From the NCBI GenBank assembly GCA_002406055.1, contig DHMZ01000007.1, forward strand, positions 1 through 11,178: DNA of 11,178 nucleotides. Reading direction: 5' to 3'. Origin of the DNA: Spirochaetales bacterium UBA4629 (GTDB lineage: Bacteria > Spirochaetota > Spirochaetia > Sphaerochaetales > Sphaerochaetaceae). Shown one piece after another: positions 1-4,888 of the stretch (position 1 is the first letter of the stretch; every line of letters starts with the position of its first letter). The notes below the pieces were generated by a model, which was given only the letters and a program-made list of their open reading frames with translations, was not told where the DNA came from and searched no databases. The translations under genes and the position numbers were made by a program.

Positions 1-77
1 CCTTATCTTTTGCTACATTATTTTAGAAAAGCTTCTCTCTCACTCGTCAGAACCTTTTTTCTGCACTTAACAGACCA

Positions 78-89
78 TACCATATGGTA
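78..89. repeat. 12-bp perfect palindrome in 3' intergenic DNA
   Basis: TACCATATGGTA is a perfect palindrome in the AT-rich, otherwise featureless stretch 1-211 downstream of the LRR gene. I see no gene, tRNA or clear promoter in 1-211. The palindrome could be a protein-binding site, but nothing else supports a function and it may be chance. Confidence 0.3.
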
Positions 90-211
90 GTTAATATTAC
101 ATACACAAGTTCTGTAATGCACAAGATTTATTTTCATGTTTACAGTATACAACAATAAGCAAAAATTGTATATAAAAATATAATTTCGCTTTATTTTTTT
201 AACGCTTTCAT

Positions 212-232
212 CTCGGTAATTGAATTACCGAG
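212..232 (-). terminator. Inverted repeat over the LRR gene stop codon (weak terminator candidate)
   Basis: The arms CTCGGTAATT and AATTACCGAG form a perfect 10-bp inverted repeat around one central base. The TAA stop of the LRR gene (225-227) lies inside it. Read on the minus strand, an A/T-rich stretch follows only after about 12 bases and there is no immediate T run, so intrinsic termination is possible but not convincing. It may instead be a simple palindrome. Confidence 0.3.
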
Positions 233-1477
233 GATTCCCGCTAGCTCTCCTAAAAGCATAGTCCCCAATTTCAATAAGAGACGAAGGAAGCGTAATACTC
301 TCAAGACTAATACAACCAGTAAATGCCAATTTACCAATTTTATCTAGCGTTGAAGGCAATTCTATATTTGTCAAATTACTACAATTATCAAAAGCATATG
401 ATTCTATGCTTGTTACACCTTCTGGGATTTCAATACTTGTTAATTCAGAGCAATACCCAAAACAATGAGAAGAAATAGCTTTTAGTTTAGATGGAAGCTT
501 TATAGTTTTAAAAGATGCCGATTCAAAAGCTTGAGCACCTATTATTTCAACACTATCTGGGATGTCGATTGAAGAAAGTGAATGGCAAGATGTAAAGGCA
601 TGCTCTCCAATACTAGTCAATGTACTAGGTAATTTGACGCTTGAAAGATACCAACATCCTTCAAAAATAAAAGGTGGAAGAGCTGTTATAGAGGCATTGA
701 TTGTTGCACTTTTTAATCGAGCACATCCAGAAAAAGCACCCGTAGGAAGATCTAAGATAGAAGATGGTATTTCTACACTCACTATGTTTTTATTATCAAC
801 AAACGCATTATTTGCAATCATTGTAACAGGAATACCTTCGATTTCACTTTGGATAGTTATCTCTGTTGCATCTTCTATTACTCCAGTTACAATAGCATAT
901 CCACTGAGCCTTTTGATTCTATACTCAACTCCATCTATTACAATCTCTTTTTCTCTAAAGTAGCTAATATTTTCTTTGAGATGGAAAATAACGTCATAAG
1001 CAACAGTCTCTTCTTTACCATCCTTTATCATATTCTCCCATTCTGTTTTGCTTATGTTTTCTATGTATACATCTTTTAGCTTTGTTGCTCCTGAAAATGT
1101 ATTGTCTGAAAGTGTAAAGCTATCAGACAAAATTGTTATTTTTTCTAAGGATTCTGCCCCGCTTACTATATTTTTTCCTATCTTAGTTATTGATGAAGGT
1201 AGCTCGAGAGAAAGAAGTCCTGTGCAGTAAGAAAATGCATCATCTTCCACAACTCTTACTGTGTATTTTTCAATTTTCTCAGCAATGGTGCAATTCCAAT
1301 CTGTCTTTTTCTTCTCTTCAACAGAAGATATAACAACACTTTCGTCATCTATAATCTTATATATGATATTCTCATGTCTTATTTCTTCTTGAGGCTTTTC
1401 AATTATATCCTCGCATGAAGAGAAAATGATAATTGATAAAAAAACAAAAAAAGAGTTATTACAGCTCTAACTTTCAT
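225..1477 (-). CDS. BspA-like leucine-rich-repeat lipoprotein, frameshifted in the signal peptide
   Basis: Predicted surface lipoprotein made of BspA/LRR_5-type repeats of about 23 residues (pattern AF..C..L..I.LPSSL..IG), a family that often mediates adhesion in host-associated bacteria. The long frame opens only at a GTG at 1250, yet the same frame runs upstream without a stop through a lipobox (LSIIIFSSC, Cys codon 1413-1415) and a polar linker. A good start, ATG at 1477 preceded by AAGGA six bases away, begins with MKVRAVITL in a different frame. The two frames meet at T7-G-T7 (minus strand; 1438-1444 and 1446-1452). One extra T would give an uninterrupted 417-residue lipoprotein. It could be phase-variable, a pseudogene, or a homopolymer sequencing error. 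The C-terminus stops in mid-repeat. An internal section, from about VIDGVEYRI to EGIPVTMI, is the linker common in this family. Family assignment is firm; expression state is unknown. Confidence 0.75.
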
Positions 1478-1592
1478 AGTCATTCCTTTTTGTTACCAAA
1501 ATTTCAACAGTGCAGAATATCAAATAGCTAAATAAATATCAAATTAAATTTTTATTAAAATTTTCCTTGTAAAGAAGTCAGACTAAAGACAT

Positions 1593-1633
1593 AAAAAATT
1601 CCTCTTACTGGTTTGACCCAATAAAAGGAATTT
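1593..1633 (-). terminator. Probable terminator of ohyA
   Basis: On the minus strand, AAATTCCT (1633-1626) pairs with AGGAATTT (1603-1596), followed by further T residues (six A's at 1593-1598 on the plus strand). The 22-base loop contains a short inner TGG/CCA stem. It begins 22 bases after the ohyA stop codon, where a terminator is expected. The stem is AT-rich, so efficiency is uncertain. Confidence 0.5.
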
Positions 1634-1655
1634 ATAAAAAGGCTCTATAAGCTAA

Positions 1656-3431
1656 TTAGATTACGTTGTACTCTTTGAGAAGTTTCTCAACATCTGTACC
1701 TTTAATCTTTTCCATAACCTTCTTTAGAGCAAACTTTTCGATTAAGTTAAACTGCATATCTGTAATCTTCTTACCATCTCTAAGTTTAACAGTTGCATCC
1801 AAGAGGTCTCTAACATCATATACACTACCCCAAACCTCAGGAACACCTCTATCGACATTGAGAAGAGTATATACAGCTTCCATTCCTGTTCTCATAGAGT
1901 ACTCTGTTGTGAAGATGGTATCTCTCTTTGTCTCAGCAAACTGACCAAGGAAAGCAAAGTTGACAGCACCTTCAGGTACGACATCAGGCCTATCGCCATA
2001 AGCACGTGGCATAAAGAATGCATCAATATATGGCATCATTACAGGAACAGTATTTGCACTATTTGTTGCAAGGTCCTCAATATCTGACTCTGGAACACCA
2101 ATATGATATAGCCACTCTTCACAGATTTCTTTTCCTGTGCACTCTCTCATTGGTTTCTTAACATAATCGCCCTCTTTATCTGAGAATAATGCATATACCC
2201 AAACAAGGCAGTGATCTTTAGGCTGAGATCTAAACTGTGGCTGACGATTAATAGTCCAGCTAAGAAGCCAAGAAGAGTCCTTTACTGTTACAATACCACC
2301 TGTTACAACCTTTCCGCTTAATGGATCTCTCTTACAAATGTTCTTAATATAAGGGAGGATTCTAGAATCAAGAGTTTCAATAGTTGCACTCATCCAATTT
2401 GTTTCTTCAGGACTAGAGCAGAACTTATCTGGGTGGCCAAAGGAAGGATCTTGCTTAGCAATTTTTCTCCACATATCCCATCCACCACCTTCTTTGATTT
2501 CTGTGTTGTATTCTGCTTTTGTATTCTGGCTACCCATACTAGAGTTCTCAACACAACCACCATTAGTGATGAAGACAAGATCATTTTCTGTCAAATCAAT
2601 TTTGTCTTTCTTTCCATTCTCTTCAACGATAATTGTCTTAGCAACCTTCTTTTCAGGCTTAATATCAAATTCAACGTTAACAACCTTTACGCCAAAATGG
2701 AACTGTACACCAGCCTTTTCAAGGTATTTAACCATTGGAAGAATCATTGATTCATACTGATTGTATTTTGTAAAACGAAGAGCTGTAAAATCTGGAAGTC
2801 CACCAATATGATGAATAAAGCGCTGAATATAAAGTTTCATCTCAAGTGCACTATGCCAGTTCTCAAAAGCAAACATCGTTCTCCAATAGAGCCAGAAATT
2901 TGAAGAAAGAACCTCATCATCAAAGTAATCTGTGATTTTTTTATCCTGTAACTCTTCATTAGGAGTAAAGAAGAGCTTCATAATTTCCATTGCACCCTTA
3001 TCGGAAATATCAAACTTACCATCAGTATGGGCATCCTGACCTCTATTGACTGTTGCTCTACAAAGTGAATAGTTAGGGTCAGCCTTATTTAGCCAATAGT
3101 ACTCATCAAGGACACTAACACCCTCAGTTTCAATAGATGGAATTGATCTAAAGAGATCCCACATTACCTCAAAGTGGTTATCCATCTCTCTTCCACCACG
3201 CATTACATAGCCAACATTTTCAAATTTCCAACCATCACAAGCACCACCTGCTGTTGGGCCTTTTTCGAGGATGTGAATACGCTCACCCTTCATCTGGCCA
3301 TCTCTTACAAGATAGCAAGCAGCAGTAAGAGCTGCTAGTCCACTACCAACGATGTAAGCACTCTTTCTGTCTACTCCCTCTGGCTTCTTTGGTCTTGCAA
3401 ATGCTTCATAATTACCACTCGAATAATACAT
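1656..3431 (-). CDS. ohyA: Oleate hydratase (myosin-cross-reactive antigen family)
   Basis: FAD-dependent fatty-acid double-bond hydratase that adds water to cis-9 unsaturated fatty acids, giving 10-hydroxy acids (oleate to 10-hydroxystearate). It is peripheral to the membrane and commonly helps bacteria survive host or dietary unsaturated fatty acids. At 591 residues it has the usual family length. Visible motifs are the family N-terminus MYYSSGNYEAFARP, the dinucleotide-binding GSGLAALTAA (29-38), E56 at the end of the second beta strand, and RGGREMDNHF with E82, the position of the water-activating Glu in Staphylococcus OhyA. The LYIQRF segment (201-206) carries Y202, matching the second catalytic residue. 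The start is fixed by GGAGGA at 3438-3443. The TetR gene lies 109 bp upstream on the same strand, and a candidate operator sits between them. The sequence closely resembles lactic-acid-bacterial and bifidobacterial enzymes from memory, so lateral acquisition is possible. Confidence 0.96.
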   Translation of the reverse strand: MYYSSGNYEAFARPKKPEGVDRKSAYIVGSGLAALTAACYLVRDGQMKGERIHILEKGPTAGGACDGWKFENVGYVMRGGREMDNHFEVMWDLFRSIPSIETEGVSVLDEYYWLNKADPNYSLCRATVNRGQDAHTDGKFDISDKGAMEIMKLFFTPNEELQDKKITDYFDDEVLSSNFWLYWRTMFAFENWHSALEMKLYIQRFIHHIGGLPDFTALRFTKYNQYESMILPMVKYLEKAGVQFHFGVKVVNVEFDIKPEKKVAKTIIVEENGKKDKIDLTENDLVFITNGGCVENSSMGSQNTKAEYNTEIKEGGGWDMWRKIAKQDPSFGHPDKFCSSPEETNWMSATIETLDSRILPYIKNICKRDPLSGKVVTGGIVTVKDSSWLLSWTINRQPQFRSQPKDHCLVWVYALFSDKEGDYVKKPMRECTGKEICEEWLYHIGVPESDIEDLATNSANTVPVMMPYIDAFFMPRAYGDRPDVVPEGAVNFAFLGQFAETKRDTIFTTEYSMRTGMEAVYTLLNVDRGVPEVWGSVYDVRDLLDATVKLRDGKKITDMQFNLIEKFALKKVMEKIKGTDVEKLLKEYNVI

Positions 3432-3511
3432 ATTTTTTCCTCCATGTATATTTTTTCTTTTGATAACTATTAAATAATGAAAATAAAGAGATAAGAAAAT
3501 TTACAAAAAAT

Positions 3512-3534
3512 TGATAATGTCTAGTTTTTTATCA
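3512..3534. promoter_or_regulatory. Candidate TetR operator upstream of ohyA
   Basis: TGATAA-N11-TTATCA is a 23-bp dyad just after the TetR gene stop and about 80 bp ahead of the ohyA start. TetR-family dimers bind dyads of this size. A further TGATAA lies at 3461-3466 and another upstream of the TetR gene at 4173-4178. No good -35/-10 pair stands out, so the exact ohyA promoter is not assigned. Binding by the neighbouring regulator is inference. Confidence 0.45.
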
Positions 3535-3540
3535 TTTTGT

Positions 3541-4113
3541 TCAATGTGTAAGAGGTTTATCTAATCTAAACCGCTCAAGAGCTACTTTTAATCCTCCATG
3601 AATTACCTTTTCTAAATCTGATATCAATTCCATTGGGTCTTTTAGCATGTCACCTTTAATCCAATCGAGAACAAGGCCAACAAAGGCATACTTATAAACA
3701 TTTGTGATAAATGCTTTGTCTTCATCTCTCACAACCATTCCTTTAGACTCTTCTTCGACAACACCTTTTATAAGATCAAATGTTAAACGAAAGAGATAGT
3801 TCTCAATTTGCTCTCTACTAACTGAGTGATAGACATTAAGTACAAATGGCTTGTTTTCTTTTACAGCCAAAAATATTTGATAGAATCCTTCTTTCCAATC
3901 TGAATAGTGCTTTTTGCCTTCTAAAGCACGAGAAGCATCCTCATAGCAACTCCACTCAACTAGCTCATAGACATCTCTAAAATGGTAGTAGAATGTCATC
4001 CTACTTATTCCACAATCTTCGGCTATATCTTTTACAGTTATTTTTGATAAAGGTTTCTCTAACAATAGTTTTTTTAAAGAGTTTTCTAGTGCATTTTTAG
4101 TTATTTGTGACAT
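3541..4113 (-). CDS. TetR-family regulator (DhaS-like), probable regulator of ohyA
   Basis: 190-residue DNA-binding regulator. The N-terminal helix-turn-helix is clear: residues 1-60 contain SKITVKDIAEDCGISRMTFYYHFRD, typical of TetR proteins of the DhaS/Firmicutes C-terminal type. The rest, with many aromatic and hydrophobic residues, is the ligand and dimer domain. The frame is open to 4221, but the start at 4113 is preferred: AGGAG lies five bases upstream, the family N-terminus (MSQITKNALENSLKKLL) begins there, and the extra 36 residues do not resemble the family. It lies just upstream of oleate hydratase on the same strand and is divergent from dCMP deaminase. By context it probably senses a fatty acid or acyl-CoA and controls ohyA and itself; that role is inferred, not visible in the sequence. 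Confidence 0.9.
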   Translation of the reverse strand: MSQITKNALENSLKKLLLEKPLSKITVKDIAEDCGISRMTFYYHFRDVYELVEWSCYEDASRALEGKKHYSDWKEGFYQIFLAVKENKPFVLNVYHSVSREQIENYLFRLTFDLIKGVVEEESKGMVVRDEDKAFITNVYKYAFVGLVLDWIKGDMLKDPMELISDLEKVIHGGLKVALERFRLDKPLTH

Positions 4114-4248
4114 CTCTACTCCTAGAAAAGAAACATGTGCTATACACTTAATATAATTATAAAAAACTGCTCTGATAAGAAAATAAAAACCTTTTGTTCT
4201 TTCTATGTATTTTCTGTACACTGTTTATATATGTTCTTGGAGGAAAAA

Positions 4249-4740
4249 ATGAGCGATAAAAGACAAGATTACATAAGTTGGGATGAATACTTTATGGGCA
4301 TAGCTGTCCTATCTTCAATGAGAAGTAAGGATCCTAATACGCAAGTTGGTGCTTGTATCGTTTCAAGCGATAAAAAAATCATTGGAGTTGGATACAATGG
4401 TTTTCCTCTAGGCTGTAGTGACGACGATCTACCTTGGGCAAGAAGCGGAGAATGGAAAGATACAAAATATCCATATGTATGCCATGCAGAGCTAAATGCT
4501 ATTTTAAATTCAAATAACCCTTCTTTGCTAAAAGGTTCAACTTTATATGTAGGTCTTTTTCCATGCAATGAATGTGCTAAGGCAGTAATTCAAAGCGGAA
4601 TAAAGAATATTATTTACATCTCAGATAAATATAAAGATACAGATGCAACGAAGGCTAGCAAAAGAATGCTTGATGCTGCAGGCGTAAAATATTCAAAAAT
4701 AAAAACCGAAAAAGAAACTTTGGTACTAAAGCTTGATTAA
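4249..4740 (+). CDS. dCMP deaminase (deoxycytidylate deaminase)
   Basis: Zinc enzyme converting dCMP to dUMP, the precursor of dTMP; cytosolic. The 163 residues contain the cytidine-deaminase fold signature CHAELNAIL (H79 zinc ligand, E81 proton shuttle) and PCNEC (C106 and C109 zinc ligands). The allosteric-type GYNG motif (48-51) is followed by GCSDD and LPW. The whole chain, from DYISWDEYFM through RSKDPNTQVGACIV to the ISDKY segment, looks strikingly like human DCTD from memory. The frame is open from 4135, but the start at 4249 is chosen because GGAGG (4239-4243) precedes it and family similarity begins at DYISWDEYFM. It is a single gene followed at once by a terminator. The 135-bp gap to the divergent TetR gene holds both promoters, which I could not place with confidence. 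Confidence 0.95.
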   Translation: MSDKRQDYISWDEYFMGIAVLSSMRSKDPNTQVGACIVSSDKKIIGVGYNGFPLGCSDDDLPWARSGEWKDTKYPYVCHAELNAILNSNNPSLLKGSTLYVGLFPCNECAKAVIQSGIKNIIYISDKYKDTDATKASKRMLDAAGVKYSKIKTEKETLVLKLD

Positions 4741-4746
4741 AAAAAT

Positions 4747-4770
4747 ATAGTTTTTTGAACTATTTTTTTT
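4747..4770 (+). terminator. Rho-independent terminator of the dCMP deaminase gene
   Basis: ATAGTT (4747-4752), loop TTTTG, AACTAT (4758-4763), then a T run to 4770. It starts seven bases after the stop codon. The stem is AT-rich but the hairpin/U-tract layout is clear. Its T run abuts the -35 element of the next promoter, so the two genes appear to be separate transcription units. Confidence 0.7.
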
Positions 4771-4797
4771 GACAAATCAGCTCTATTAAGAAAAAAT
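4769..4797 (+). promoter_or_regulatory. Promoter of the molybdenum hydroxylase gene
   Basis: A consensus -35 TTGACA (4769-4774), a 17-base spacer, and AAAAAT (4792-4797) as a 4/6 match to the -10 box. This would start transcription near 4803-4805, just ahead of a GC-rich leader. The -35 is convincing and the -10 is weaker. Confidence 0.5.
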
Positions 4798-4806
4798 AGT
4801 TTTATA

Positions 4807-4880
4807 GGTTGGTATCACAGACCGCTGCCATTGCCAGACAGAAGCTAAGGGGCCTCCTTTTTTACACAAATGTATAGAGG
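4807..4880 (+). ncRNA. Structured 5' leader / candidate riboswitch or attenuator
   Basis: The 51 bases 4807-4857 are about 59% G+C inside very AT-rich intergenic DNA, placed between the promoter and the hydroxylase start. Possible pairings are GGUU (4807-4810) with GACC (4820-4823); CUG (4825-4827) with CAG (4839-4841); and AAGGG (4847-4851) with UCCUU (4855-4859) followed by U's to 4863, a small terminator-like hairpin. Alternatively CCUC (4853-4856) can pair with GAGG (4877-4880), the ribosome binding site, enclosing a UACA/UGUA hairpin. These last two structures exclude each other, the logic expected of a ligand-controlled leader. I do not recognise a known class; molybdenum cofactor, purine or another small molecule are reasonable guesses. 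Confidence 0.4.
4847..4863 (+). terminator. Terminator-like hairpin in the hydroxylase leader (attenuator candidate)
   Basis: AAGGG, triloop GCC, UCCUU (four Watson-Crick pairs and one G-U), running into six T residues. The stem is short, so the hairpin is weak alone. Its position ahead of the ribosome binding site and inside a GC-rich leader is what makes premature termination plausible. Confidence 0.35.
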
Positions 4881-4888
4881 ATGCAACT

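Noticed and set aside
562..1230. Plus-strand open frames opposite the LRR gene
   Set aside because: They are low-complexity antisense translations of the repeat region, overlap one another and lack good ribosome sites.
4114..4221. 36-residue N-terminal extension of the TetR regulator
   Set aside because: AGGAG plus the family-typical N-terminus point to 4113; the extension covers promoter-like AT-rich DNA.
4135..4248. N-terminal extension of dCMP deaminase from an ATG at 4135
   Set aside because: The extra 38 residues do not resemble the family, have no ribosome site, and would overlap the divergent promoter region; GGAGG at 4239-4243 marks 4249 as the start.
4807..4863. Known Moco riboswitch, tRNA or tRNA-like gene
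   Set aside because: I could not match the leader to the Moco RNA consensus I remember, and there is no acceptor stem, T-loop consensus or cloverleaf for a tRNA.
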